Below are positions 12,601 to 25,267 of a stretch of DNA of 64,000 nt, one piece after another (the stretch's first letter is position 1; every line of letters starts with the position of its first letter). The position numbers and the translations under genes were made by a program. Origin of the DNA: Gnomoniopsis sp. IMI 355080 (lineage: Eukaryota > Ascomycota > Sordariomycetes > Diaporthales > Gnomoniaceae); NCBI GenBank assembly GCA_027946555.1, contig JAPEVC010000056.1, forward strand, positions 1 to 64,000, read 5' to 3'. The notes beneath the pieces were generated by a model. That model was given only the letters and a program-made list of their open reading frames with translations. It made no database searches and was not told where the DNA came from.

Positions 12601-15600
12601 GACCGTCAGACAGAGCCACTATCTTCCTTCCCGGGAGAGGCGGAACTGGCAGCAGTGACAGCAGCTGCAGCAGTACCGGTCCTCACTCGAAAAATGTCGA
12701 AGAAGGAAAAGCGGAGGGCTAAGAAAGCAGCATCCTCGTGGGAGGAAGACGCTTTAGAAACAAGTCAGACACAGGCGCCGGCTGTAGAAGACTTTCAAGC
12801 TCCTGAGACGTTGGTGGCCGAAAGTCCAATTGAAGATCAATACTTGACTCGTGAAGCTGCGAGAGGTGTTTCTCCGACAAAGTCGCTGTCAGACCAGGAA
12901 GATTCGGCCAAGTTGGAGACCTCGAATGCAGTGGAAGCGATACCTGACGATGAGTGGGCTGCGCCACTGTCGCGCAAGAAATCCAAGAGCAAAAAGAACA
13001 AGGGCAAGCAACTCTCTTTGGATTCGGAGTCGGGCTCACAGATGCACACCACGGAGGAGCCATCATTAAGCGCAAGTGCTGAGATTGAAGACTTACCAAG
13101 ATCAGCCGATGTCACGGTTGAAAAGGTTGTCTCAATGAGCGCGGACGACTTCAGCGTCCCTACCAGTCCTCCTCGGCCTGACGCCGTCGATATGTCAAAA
13201 GTATTTAGCAGCGCTCATCTCGAGGCAAAATCGCCGGCCAACCTTGGCACCGATCTGCAGAAAGTGCCATCCGCGGTGCCCAGTCCTGATCCTTGGGAAA
13301 ACGAGGACTACTTCAAGCCCAAGACAGCCGCTAGTTCTCCGACTGATCCCCCAGAAGAACCATTTGACAAGTTTGAGGTGCATCCCGCGTTCACACGGGG
13401 ACTTAACACCGCCTCGGAAAAGCGCAGTCGAGACGAGCGGCCTCTTGTCGGCCTGGGGCTGATACACCGCCACTCTTCAATCTTTCAGGAAGATGATGGG
13501 CATACTCCGAAGCTACTGACTATGACAAGTGACAACGCATCGGTTGAGTCGTTGGCGATTGAAGAAACATCACAAACAGGTGCGTAACAGAATCATCAGT
13601 GGTCAGAAGCGGAAGTCAGCCGCGTATAACGCTCTGTCGATCCAGCACTGGAGGCACTAGTACCATCAAACTGAACTTGGAATGGCAAGCTGACACATCC
13701 CTAGCTCAAGAGTCTTCGTCCATAAGCTCGAGTGCTCACCCGAAGCGCAGGTTTCCGCTGTCGCCCAAGTTGTCACCTAGGCCCGTGCCTGAGGATCCAC
13801 CAAAGTCGCCAATCCCCGAAGAGATCAAATTATCGCAGAGAGGCAGCGTTGCCATGCTCGCCCAGCGATTTGGAGGTAAGCGTAAGAAAGTTTCAAAATA
13901 TGTGGACAAGCGGGCACCTGTGGAGGAAGATCTTTTCGATGACGCCGCTATGTGGGAAGGGGCTGAGCGCAAAGCCGTGGATGGATCCCGCATGGACGAT
14001 GATGCTGGCGATTTCTGGGCTGTCGAGGACGCAAGCAGTGAGGAGAAATCAGAACCTGACGAGCATCCAGGGCAAGGATCGACATCACCTGCACACAGTA
14101 TGGGAACAAGGCAAGGCGACGACAATGTGAGTGCAACACACTCATCGCCAGGTCCAGATGCCGGAAGGTTTACACCTGAACTTCCAGGCAAAGCAACCCG
14201 AGAAGAGGAAGTCCCATTGGAACCTCTGGTAGAGAGCCCTATCCTCGGCTCCCAGACTAGCCACGAAGTTCCTTCGCCCGAACCACAGCATGCAGCCCAC
14301 CATTCACCGCCAAGTCCATCGTCTGCCGAAACAAGTCAAACAACCCACCGGCCGGCGAACATTGCGGATACGTGGGACTTGATAGGAGCCCGGCATCAGA
14401 AAAATAATCTGCCTAGTACCCGATCTGCCAGCCCGGCTTCAGATAGGCGTGTCGACCTTGAGGATTCTGCTCTGCCCTCAAATGAGACCACACAAGACGA
14501 AGCATTAGACAACTTTATCCCCGCTCTTGATTTCAGACGATCGGTGTCAAGAGGTCTACCTCCAGTCCAAGAGGAGCAATTAGAAGAGGAGGACGGTTTA
14601 GGGAAGCATACAGCGTCTCTCACAGTGACAACTCCAGACATTAATCGAGACAGCGGTTTCGTTACCGACTCACCTAACCAAGCATGGACTCGTCGATTCG
14701 ATGACGCCCAGCAACGGGACAGCGGTGTCCATATGCGCGACAGCCTGGTCAGATCGCCTGGTCTTCATAGTTCTCGTGGTACCAGTCCGGACCCTAGTCG
14801 TGTGTCTCGATCAAGTGTCGAGGACGAAGGTGCCCGACTGGACGTGAAACCCAAGCGATCGCCTCTAGCCAAGTATGAAGAACGCCTTCGGGAGAATACA
14901 CCTACACTGGAAGCCCAAGAACCACCAGTCACTCCAGAGCCGCAGAAGCCCAGAAGCGATGGATCTCGAACACACAAGTATCCGAACCTCGGACCAGAAG
15001 CCACAGCAGCAGCAGCCTTGGCTGGAGGAGCGGCACTGCTACCTGCACAGCGAGCATCACCGTCTGTTTCCGCAGCAGAAGGCAAGAGAAGCGTGTCAGA
15101 CAGCTTTGCGGGCAAGCCAAATTCTTCTACAACTTCTCAGCCAGACACGCCCCCAAAGCAGAGACGTGCAGTATCCAACACTCGCATTTCTCGGGCCAAG
15201 ACACCTGAGCCACTAAATCTTCAACCTGATAGCCCCAGCTTGTTGAGGCACTCGGGCACCCCCCCGCTGCGCTCACGGCGGACGAGGAGTGGAGATCTGC
15301 GGACGCTCAGCCAATCAAGCAATCGATCGCGGAGCGATCTTGGGTCTGGGGTCGCAGCTGGCCCCTCCCCTGTCCATGGGCGAAGACCAACAACCCCAGC
15401 AGCCGCAGCAAACACCCCAGTCCCAGCCTCATCTTCATCCTCCAGCGACCTGCGAAAAGCCACAACACCCGCAGCTTCCCACACTTCTGCCGCCAACCCC
15501 GTCGCCAATGAAGGCCGTCTCCGTAGCAAGGACATGGCCGATGTCTATGTAAGCTGTCTCCACTCTACTGAGCTGTCAAGCCTTTTAACTAACAGCTGCT

Positions 15601-17108
15601 TCCCTTTGCAGGACGGCTTCGGCGAGGGCCGCTTGGGCTCTCCACGGTCACCCACTCGACCGCACAGCATGCGTCGCCGTCAGAGCATGCAGGTGCTCGA
15701 CCTCGAGAACCGCGTCGAGCAATTGATGGCAGAAAACCGTGCTCTGGCAGAAGCAAAGGCACAAGCAGAGCTGCTCTCGAACAATCGAGTCACTAGCTCT
15801 CTTGCTGATCGTGACAATGAGATTGAGTCCCTCAAACAATCCCTCGATTTCATGCGTAAAGAAATACACCGTTTGACCGAGGTCAACGAGGGCCTCAACA
15901 GCGCCATTTCGCAATCTGCTGTCCAACACCAGGACCAGTACCGAGTCCTCGAGACGCAACACGATGCGGCCACCGGAGAACTGGAGAATTACCGCAGTCA
16001 GTATGGCTCCCATCAGCAAACTATGGAAGAGAAGGATGCAGAGATACGAAGTCTGCGCGAACAGTTGGACGCGACCAAAGAGCAAGTTCGAGAGTTGCAG
16101 AAGCAAATCCTAGCTACAAATCCGGCAGACAGCGATTTCCTTCGGATCAGAGACGTCGACTACTTCGATCACCGCTGTCAACAACTCTGCTCCCACGTTC
16201 AGCAGTGGGTGCTTCGCTTCAGCAAGTTTTCTGACATGCGCGCTTGCCGATTGACGACCGAGCTGAATGACGAGAAGATTATAGACCGTCTCGACAATGC
16301 CGTCCTCGATGGTTCCAACGTCGATAGCTACCTCAACGACCGGGTCAGACGACGCGACGTGTTCATGTCCGTGGCCATGACAATGATTTGGGAGTTTGTA
16401 TTTACACGCTATCTGTTTGGCATGGACCGCGAACAAAGACAAAAACTGAAGGCGCTCGAGAAGCTCCTTTTAGAGGTCGGCCCACCCAAAGCAGTCCGCC
16501 AGTGGCGTGCTGTGACCCTCACCCTGCTCTCCAAGCGAGACGCTTTCAAGGACCAGCGTGAGCAGGACACCGAGGCGGTGGTCCAAGCCGTCTTTCAGAC
16601 CCTCTCCATGATCCTCCCTCCCCCGTCCAATCTGGAGGATCAAATCCAAAGCCAACTTCGCAAGGTCATGCGCGAGGCTGTTGATCTCTCCATTGAAATG
16701 CGCACCCAGCGCGCCGAGTACATGATGCTCCCGCCACTGCAGCCCGAGTACGATGCCAGTGGCGACTTGGCGGAGCCACACCCATTCAACGCGCAGCTTA
16801 TGAGCGAGCGCTCAGGTGACAAGAGCAATGACGATGATTTGCAGGCTGAAGGCGCTATCGTGCGCCTGGTGCTGTTCCCCCTCGTTGTCAAGAAGGGCGA
16901 TGATGAGGGTGTGGGGGATGACGAGGTGGTTGTCTGTCCTGCCCAGGTCATTGTCAAGAAGCCTAGGAGCAGTAGCAGACGATCTATGAGGGCGCCGTCG
17001 TCTGATGCGGGTGGCGTGAGCCTATTGAGAGGACACAGCCCGTCGACGGCGCCAAATCGGAGTAATGTGAGCATGGCGGAGGCAGAGTACATTGAAGGTG
17101 GCATTTGA
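685..17108 (+). CDS. Giant involucrin-repeat / leashin-like protein (candidate Woronin-body tether)
   Basis: Three exons, 685-13579, 13705-15548 and 15612-17108, give 5,411 residues. Intron 1 (13580-13704) rejoins a split codon (G|CT, Ala). Intron 2 (15549-15611) is 63 bases, in frame and stop-free. The N-terminal ~250 residues are Arg/Ser-rich with a conserved-looking WYPSWGRGGG stretch near residue 145 and a Ser-rich block near 195. Residues ~300-4,900 are acidic, Pro/Ser/Thr/Glu-rich and disordered-looking, carrying about a dozen Lys-rich blocks (KKSKKxKKxKR type) often preceded by W-x-P, and several Gly/Ala-rich hydrophobic segments. A coiled coil spans ~4,933-5,085 and an ordered C-terminal domain ~5,087-5,283 (FDHRCQQLCSHVQQWVLRFS start). 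That C-terminus matches fungal proteins annotated 'involucrin repeat protein'. From memory, the Aspergillus leashin (LAH) that tethers Woronin bodies is of this family and of similar size. Family recognition is firm; the tether role is inference. The start may be 685 or the adjacent ATG at 688. Confidence 0.85.
11079..11590 (+). repeat. Tandem KPDLD / GGK repeat inside the giant protein
   Basis: Four related units within the coding sequence. Three are clear: a Lys-Pro-Asp-Leu-(Asp/Glu) start, an acidic Glu/Asp-Gly-(Glu/Gly)-Asp-Thr middle and a Gly-Gly-(Lys/Asn) end, at about 11079-11150, 11390-11466 and 11524-11590. A degenerate unit (Gln-Pro-Asn-Met-Asp-Ser) lies near 11263-11330. Start-to-start spacing is about 130-180 bases. 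The units look like recent-to-moderate tandem duplications of a 40-60-residue segment. Confidence 0.7.
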
Positions 17109-17704
17109 TGACATTATGATTGGATGAATGAATTCTGGAGAGACATACCAGCGGCATTGTTAATAATGACCCATACATAATAACGCAGGGTGGTTTGGGG
17201 TCCTATATATGAGTCACGAAATTTCTTTCGAGATATCCTTCCACATTATACTTGAAGGCAGTGGAGTTGAGGGTCAGGTTTGAGTGTTAATCTTCATCTT
17301 CATCTTCCATTCTACGTTCTACGTCAATCGTGATAAGCCATGAGGGTTTTTGGGGATGACTTGCTCAAGTTCGGGAAAGGCAAAGGTCAACAACCTTGAG
17401 AGTGTAGAAATGTGACGACTGATGATGATAATGATGATATGTGTACATGTTCAGAATTGCTCATGCTGTTGGCGTGTATCGCAGAATGATAAAGCCTAAC
17501 TCTACTAATGACGCTCTTTTGACTGCAAAGCAGAAGGCGAACACGTATACAGATAAGCCTTGCGTCTCTTGGACCGCAACGAGTAGGCACCAAAAAGCTC
17601 TTCATTTCTTTTCTTTACACTGTCTTACACGACAGGTGAGAATTTTATTCAAAGCTAAATGCCGCATTCCCCGAGTTCATCTCTAACAAGACCTGCACAC
17701 TTAG
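17109..17704. other. Convergent intergenic region
   Basis: Tail-to-tail gap between the giant gene (+) and the Zn2Cys6 regulator (-), so it should hold both 3' ends. Visible content: a CTTCAT-type short repeat near 17291-17310 and a GAT/AAT trinucleotide repeat near 17421-17440. No coding potential or RNA gene was recognised. Confidence 0.5.
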
Positions 17705-20700
17705 TCACATCCTCTGGCTGTGGGACTGCTGTGCCCAGCCGCTACTGTGATTGTTGACGCTGTTCAGCGGGTCACCGAAACCCGCAAAGCTTCCGGTTTG
17801 GGGGTCGAAAGGAAACAGGGCGTTGATGGAATCTTCCTGGCAGTTAGGCTATGCACACCGTCAACATGTAGCAAAGATGCAGTATATTTCGAAGACTAAA
17901 CACTAGAGTCACATACCCATTCACGGTCCATTACATGTGGCGGCGCTCCGCCCAACGTCGAAGTTTCGGTGCCTCGCAGGCCACATTGCCTCTGTCCTCC
18001 AAGACCACTCACTGAGCCGCCATCACTGCTTGATTTTTCGGGACTATCGGGATGTAACGGCGGCGGCGGAAGACTCCACAAGTCCTCTTCTCTCGAGTAG
18101 TTTGTCATGACCACGTGGGGTCTTGGTGTGCCACGCTGCGTTTGCGGCTGAATTGGCGAGGACCCCGCTGGTGGTACAAGCCGCTGCTGCGGCAGCGGCG
18201 AGACAGACAACGGCGTGCCAGAGCTAGAAGCATGGAACGCCGAACCTGATCTTGGGCCTGGTCCCAACGGTGACACTACGCCCGGCTCTTCTGCCGCAGG
18301 CAAATGGGTTCCTCTCATCTGTGGGTAAGCCTGCGGCGACATATGAGGCCTCGAGGCATTCAACACAGCCTCCCCCCTTGGCCTCGCAATTTCCTCTTCA
18401 GCTTTGACGGCCTGCTTCGCCGGACTTGCACTCGCCGTCAAATTCGGCGCTCGCATCTTGCGTATACTCATATATGCACCCATCTTTCCCATGATCTCGG
18501 TCAAAATCTGCCTCCCCTTTTCCTCCGTATGTATGTTGCCATCCAACTCAAACACGTAATCCAAGCATGTCCAGACCCTCTCGGCCTCCTTGTGAGCCGG
18601 ATAGTAGTAAATTTCCGTAGCCAATATCAGCGCCGCCTGATACTGCTGATAAGCACCTGCGTACCATCGCCACAGTTTAAATGCTGGGTTCGTATCCAGT
18701 TGGATGGCGAGCTCGACAATCATGATGCTGCTCATTATTAGAACGGACCGCAGGCGCGCGGGCATGGCACTCGTGGTGTTGGCATAGTAAGGATGTAAAA
18801 TCATGACATGCAGGCGATACAGGAGTAGGTGCATCACGATCTTGGCATAGCGTTGCATGGGGACACGCTCGTCGAGTAGGCCGTCGTACGAGGTGAGCAT
18901 GCGCTTGCGGAACCTCTCGATCTTGGTAAGGGTTTGAGTGAGGGTGATCTTGCGGGACTCAAGCTTGCGCCGGTCTGCCCATATGTTGCGCATCATCTCG
19001 TTGACCTCAAACCTGACCAGCGGAAAGAGGGTCGACGTCCACATATCGGAGGATTGGTGAGGGCTCGGGTTGGAGGATGGTTCGGGCAGAAGCTGCTCCT
19101 CTTCGCAGTTTTCAGGAAGCCAAGTATCGTACTCTTCACGCCTAATAGCAGGCTTGGGGCCTTGGGCTTCGCATGTGCGAATGTCAAGGAAGCAGAGCTG
19201 GTGCCAAATCAGGCGGCGCACGTGGGTTTCGAGGGGATTGAGGTTATATCTTTTGCCATCTCGATGCAGGCCCAGGCATTCTGCCATTCGCACTGCTGCG
19301 CCTACGAGCACAGAGTGAGCTCGAGAAATCTCATCTCGACAGAGAGGTATCTGCATCTGTTAACATCGGTCTCAATGGCTTGTTGCCAGAGCCGTATGAG
19401 GAATACGAAAAAGAGCATGCTTACCATGTACATAACAAAAGCTTGCATGGTTTCAACCTTTGTGGTCCTCAGAAAATTGGCCTTATTCAACGCAACCTCG
19501 GTAGCGATTTTCATATTCTCCACTAGATTCGTTTTGGTGAAGCCAAACTCTTGATTGACGACATTTTCATCCATAGCCACGGCAGCGCTGAACCACGCCG
19601 CAAACACCACGGCTTGAATTGAACTTCGAGGCTCATAGCCTGCTGTGGCCTCCTCCCAGAAGCTGTTGTATTGTCCCTGAAAACATGATCGATGTACACA
19701 TCTTGCTATAGGATGTACAGCATCGAGATAATGTTGGAGGAGTCGATCTCCGGCTGATTTGGTTGGCAGAAATGTGAGGAGTGATGGCGACTGGGCGACC
19801 TGCCCAAAGAAGATTCCACTCGTGGGCGGTATATACGATGCACTAGGGCGGAGGAAATCTGGCAGAGACTGTTCAGAGCCAGCTGAAGCACAGAAAGGCG
19901 CATGTGGACTCGGCTGTCCAGCACTGAAGCCGGGGGAGGCCATGCCCGGGAAGAAGCCAGAGAGTTGAGGCAGGCTCCCAGACAAGCCGGCTTGAATCTG
20001 ATACGCCTGTCAGTCCCCTCAAAACACCCGTACAACTCGGTATGTCCATCAACATACCTCCTCCGATATCCTCGGCCGATTCAATTCGCCAATCTTCTCG
20101 GTCAGCCTCATCTTTCCCACCTGCACGCCCAGATCCATAACATCGCCCATCCCATCTGCGTCATCCTCATACGTCAGGTCTAGAGTCACCATCGGTGTAA
20201 TCTCCAGGTCCCTTTCCTCATCAAATTCCCCTTCCACGTCATCCGCCAGTATGTGCTGCTGATACAGGCACCAACCATCTGCGCCTCGCGACGCAACCTC
20301 AGATTTGGCCACATCCCGCTCTAGCTGCCGCTCCAACGACCCTACCTTCTCTTTAATTTCGGTCAGGCGCTGCTGGCTGGCTTCATCGAGCTTTGGGCCC
20401 AGGTAAAAGCAGTCGCGCGAAAACTTGAGACAATTGGTACAAGGTTGGGACTTGTTGCACTTGAGCTTACGCCGGCGGCACTCCAGGCACGAGGTGATCA
20501 TGCGCATCCTGCGTCGTATTGGCCTAAGCGCCGTAGTGGCGCCAGCGCCACTATTTGACAGGTCTGATTGAGGATGACAACGGTGAAGATGCGGTTGCTG
20601 TCCCTTTGCCTGTCGCTGCAGCGGAAGTGGCTGGTGTTCGCACGTATGATTCCGGGCTGTTGCAGCCGTGTCAAAGCTGGAAACGTCTCCTAAAGGCCCT

Positions 20701-20900
20701 CGAGCCGGTAAACTTCCATTGCTACAGCCGCTGGGCATAGCTATGCTAGTGGCTGCTGCGCTCATGACGCCTCCAACAGCGTTATAATAGAGACCACTTC
20801 CGGGTCTCAAAAGCACTTCTGATCCAAGGTAACGATTGGGTAGTCTGTAGGGCGGAGGCAGGTCGTAATGATGAGCCAGAGGCGGCTCGGAGCTTGCCAT
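17705..20900 (-). CDS. Zn2Cys6 fungal-specific transcription factor
   Basis: Four exons on the minus strand: 20900-20058, 19997-19425, 19356-17917 and 17848-17705, giving 999 residues. All three introns (60, 68 and 68 bases) are phase 0 with GTATGT or GTAAGC donors. The DNA-binding domain is a canonical binuclear zinc cluster, Cys138, 141, 148, 154, 157 and 164 (C-x2-C-x6-C-x5-C-x2-C-x6-C). It is followed by a short heptad-like stretch (ITEIKEKVGSLERQLERDV is representative) that could dimerise. Exons 2-3 carry the Fungal_trans middle-homology region, including an AECLGLHRDG motif and a VRRLIWHQLCFLDI motif typical of this superfamily. The C-terminus is Ser/Pro-rich. The last exon was found only by splicing: it removes an early stop and adds 47 residues. 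The first 137 residues before the zinc cluster are long and low in complexity, so an internal start is possible. Target genes cannot be told from sequence. It is not embedded in a recognisable metabolite cluster. Confidence 0.88.
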
Positions 20901-23090
20901 CGAACTTGGCTGCTATGAGAGAGCAGTCCAAAGCCACAGATCTTTCGGCGCTGAGAAAGATAGTCTGTTCCGGTCAGAATTGGAAATCGCCGCTTGCTTA
21001 GGTAGTGTGGCGTCGGAGCGAAGCAGGCAGATCGCAGATCCCGCAGGTCTGTTACGGTATGGCGCTGAGTGATAGAGCTTGCTTGCCTGACTTGTTTGAC
21101 CTAGACCCTATTGCAGACTCATCATCTGTCCCCAGCAAGTGTCGTAAGTTCAAAATGATCGATCAGCTTCAAGACAAGCCAGCAACAGTGTCTGATCGGG
21201 AACGCAGATGTGTACCTGTCTCTTGTCTATTTGGGTATCCAGCACGCAGTGTCTGTACCACGTCAGTATTCGCCAGACGCCGTACCTGCGAGGACAGTGA
21301 TAGCGTGCTTGTGTCTTACATGGATGTGGTATCATTAGGACAGATGCTTCACTCGGCCGTATGTAATATCGGGGAACCTATTTTTTGGAAAGATGGCGCG
21401 TTGACGGTGCTTTGACGTCAGTCCAAATTGTTCGCGGTGGTCAGTGGCGATCAGGATCTCAGTATGCCTGTTAGAAGAATCACTGCTAAGCAGCTTGTTG
21501 ACTGAAGTCGAAGGAGCTTGAATTACAAGCCTTGGAGTGAGAAATACTCTCAAGCCATTGCAGCACAGCAGCATGACGTGGAATTCCAGCTTGAGAGCAT
21601 ATAAGAACACTAAGACAATAGGTTGCTAGTAGATCGGCAAGCGGTGTAAGTAAGGAGCTCGAGATTCCCGAGAAAGGTTGCTTGATGCCGATGGTTGGGG
21701 TTACTGTGTGAAACCCAGGTAACGAGTCTCACGACACAGACCCCAGCTTTTACCAATCAAACAATTGTCACTTGTCGCAATGTCTCTGTATCACCATCAA
21801 CATGGTATCTGTTCTTGGACCATTCGTAGCGTAGAAGAATGAGAGCGCCCAAGATCAGAGATGAGTCGCGGTAGCAGACAACGAACTGAACCATTAGAAA
21901 TCAAGATGCCATCCAGTCACAGTAACTCCGCTGGTCCCGGTCTGCAAGAATTTCAGCGGACCACGGGACAGAGTTGTCGTGGGGATGTTGACATAAGCAT
22001 CGGATGGAAAGACACCATATGATACACGCCTCTCGAGACGCGGGACCAGCCGAACACACGCACCGCGCGACCGGTGATAATGTCTCAAGGGTGAATGCAT
22101 TGCTTGCTCGCAGGTGACGTCCAATCGCGGAGTGAGTGTTCTCGTCCGGCGTGGTGTTTAGATTTCTAGCAGTCGTACGGATTTCTGAACAGAAAGAGGC
22201 ACAGAGCCGAGTCGAGCACGTGGTATATAGTCCTCCTTGTCACGTACCATCACAAACCTACCTAGCAATTTGGGCACAAGGCGGGAGTACAAATAGCCCA
22301 GCGGATGCAGGCCGTTGTGGCCGCATCATCTCAGATAAGATGACCATAGGTCCCACGCCGCACTCAGCCGCATGGAGTAGAACCATCGTGGTGGCAACAT
22401 CATGCTTGTACCCCTGGTTGTTTCCATGCTGCTACACGGGAGGCGCGGTACAACGACATGGTTGGCTTCGACTGGCGAGCCGAGCACAAGTCCATGTGTT
22501 GAGAGTATCCAAACGGGAGCATCTGGCGAATCAGCAGCTGCGGTGTGACGGTGTGACGGTACCACTGATCTTAGATGCTGACGGCAGCGACATTGACGTC
22601 CCTGAAAGCTACTAGAAGCGCTAATAGAGAGAGCGGCAACGCGCCGAAGGGTTCAGTCGCCGGGTTTGCTTGTCTCCTCTCCGGCGTTGTTTTCTGTTTG
22701 CTTAACTTCATCAGTGGTTCAGTGATGATGTCTCCATACCATGGAACATCCTCGGGTAAATGAATGTGTACGTAGCCAAATCAAAGCTCTCGACACGCCT
22801 GGCTCTTCTAAGGTTGAGTAAATTTTCATTTGTTTTCCTTTCGATTCTTGTTCTAAAATGGCATCATGGCCGACTTGTTGCTCGTCAAGTCTGCTTTCGC
22901 ACGATCGCAAAGCCATACTCATTCCCACATTTCGTTGCCGGTAAGGCCAGCCTGCTCTCTAGGCTCGAGCCTTTGCGCGAGAAAGATCAACGATACCGGC
23001 GGCATTTCTCTGCAGGGCCTTGTCCGCTTCCGCCTGCGACCGACATAATGATGTTAGTTGTTCGCGCTCCTTTTTCAAGGGAGCACGCCG
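20901..23090. other. 2.2-kb intergenic region
   Basis: Lies upstream of the Zn2Cys6 gene and downstream of the 837-residue gene; both are on the minus strand. It should contain the long promoter and leader of the regulator. Stop-free stretches of 130-160 codons occur on the plus strand (about 21005-21415, 22136-22615 and 22760-23221), but none shows domain motifs, and they resemble chance frames. No tRNA or transposon signature was seen. Confidence 0.45.
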
Positions 23091-25236
23091 CTAGAATCTC
23101 CTTCTTCGCCGTCCGAGCCCCTTTTGTACACTTTTCCATAAGGTTTGCACCAGCGGTTCCGGAGGCCTCGAAGATTGCTCGGTGGTGTCGAGTGTCTGTC
23201 TTGCTGGTCTCACACTTCTAGCCAGCCTTCTCCGCCAGGCCAGCCTATTCGCTTCCCGACGGCGTTTCAGAATCAGGCCGACCTGAATACAAGCATCTTC
23301 ACCCAGGAAGCTGCGAATGACTCCTAAATACCATCTGAACCGGTGTTTACTACCATACTCGCCCTTGTCCAGGGGTCGCATAATGACAGATGTCAAATTC
23401 GCAAGATCGAGAGCGGATAAATATCCTTGCTTGTTGGCGAGAACGGCTGTGGCTCGTGCCACAACGCGAAGGGCCTGCCTATCTGTGACTTGGCGAGCGG
23501 TGACGACTAGCTTCATGCCGAATTTTAGCCTTTCGACTTGCTGCTTAAGACGCTTTCGTCTCGTGATATCCTCGTTACTATTCTGTTCACGCGCTGTGGG
23601 GTTGTGGGAGGGAGCATCTTGCGCGTCAGGAGGCTGCGTGTTCACCTCCCCTGGTTTCTCGTGGCGACGGCGCTCAACGTTCTGAAGCGGCAGAGTTTTG
23701 GATGGATGAAGGTATCGGTCCGGACCAAGAAAGTTCTTAAGGAGATGGACAGGATCCAAGAGCGGGTATTTCCAACGCCTTCGCGACTTGCCGGCGAATT
23801 TTTCCCAAAACGCCGGGCCCCATGATTCGCCGAAATTGCCACTGCTACTTCGCCTCCTTGATAGACTGTTGATCAATAAGGCGGTGCAATGGTCGTTTGA
23901 AGTCCAGGTCAGTCTTTTTAGGAGACCATTGCTGAGTTTGTCGTCCCGAGAGAGAAGTTTGAGTTGTCGAAGGAACACTTTGCGTCGTCCTTGAGCTCGC
24001 AAAATGCCCCAGAGCTGCCAGAAACTCGCCGTGCAAAGTTCAGTTGAGGTTGTTTTATTGACGGCGAGAGCGAGAGCGGCCAGCACGGTGCAGTCCTTGT
24101 CACCCCGGTGCTCTTTCCAGATACGACGAGCTGCTCCATCGGGTGGGATCTTGCCGGTGCTCTCCCAACGAAGCAGCATGAGGTTACATAACTCGGTGTG
24201 AGACAGAGCCGCAAAGCCACGACGGGGAAAGAGATTCAGAAGTTCACTGAACTGGCTCGAGCTGATTCTGGGCAACCTTGCCATGACCTGAAGCCAACTG
24301 TACATTGCTCTACTCCAAGTCGTCTTTTGCCCACCGAGGAGCTTTGTAACCTGAATGAATAGAACCCCGTACTGCTTGGGATCGCCTTGCAAAGCGCTCG
24401 CAATCTTCTCTGCTATAATTGAATCACTTGACATTAGATGAGCTGATTTGAGGGTGAATCGTTCCACCCTAGCAAGACATCTCTTGGCAATAGCCAAGTG
24501 ACGAGCGACTTCCTGCACTTGGCCGTAGGCCACGAGCGCTTCAATCTTTCCGTATATCCGGTCCAATCGCCCAGCCCAAATATTAGCCAGCTGAAAGGAC
24601 TGTGCTATATCGGACCAGTCATAATCTTTTGGCTCGCCGTGAAGCTCTGGACCTCGCCAAAGATCGAAGAAATGATCTAGCGTCTTGAAGACAACGTCGT
24701 AGTATTTGCGACCGAATTCTGAGCGCAGATTGGCCATGGCAAAAGCAAGCAAGTCTGCGCTATACACATTGGCCTCGAGCTGCGCAAGCTGCAACATGTA
24801 CATGTTTGATGATCGCAAAACGACGTGGCGTCCCGCTTCCCCGGCAGACTTTATACCAGAGGCAAGGCGAGACATGAGGTTGAGTTGTAGACACCTTGCC
24901 AGCGTTGGAGAGCGTTTTCCAACAACTTGAATATCTCCGACAGCCGTCTTGTAGATATCAATAGCTGCAGAGCCTGATAATTCGCCTTGTGATAAGACAC
25001 GCTCGAAACGGTTAAGAAAGTCCCAAAATGCGTCATTATATGCCTGAATCGATGTAACGCGGTTGGTCCGTATATCTTGCAGTTGACGATGTAATGATAT
25101 CCAGCTTTTGGATAACCCGCCCTCACCCACAGTGACAAGCTCGGACGGCTCTGGCTCTTGGACAGATTGCAGCGCAGCTTCTGGCTCTGGTTGTGGCGCC
25201 GCTGCTGTGATCGATGGTGCGGGCATTGGGGCGGGA

Positions 25237-25267
<31 letters not shown>

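Noticed and set aside
22136..22615. 159-codon plus-strand frame
   Set aside because: No recognisable motif, no neighbouring exon in phase, and composition like the surrounding gap.
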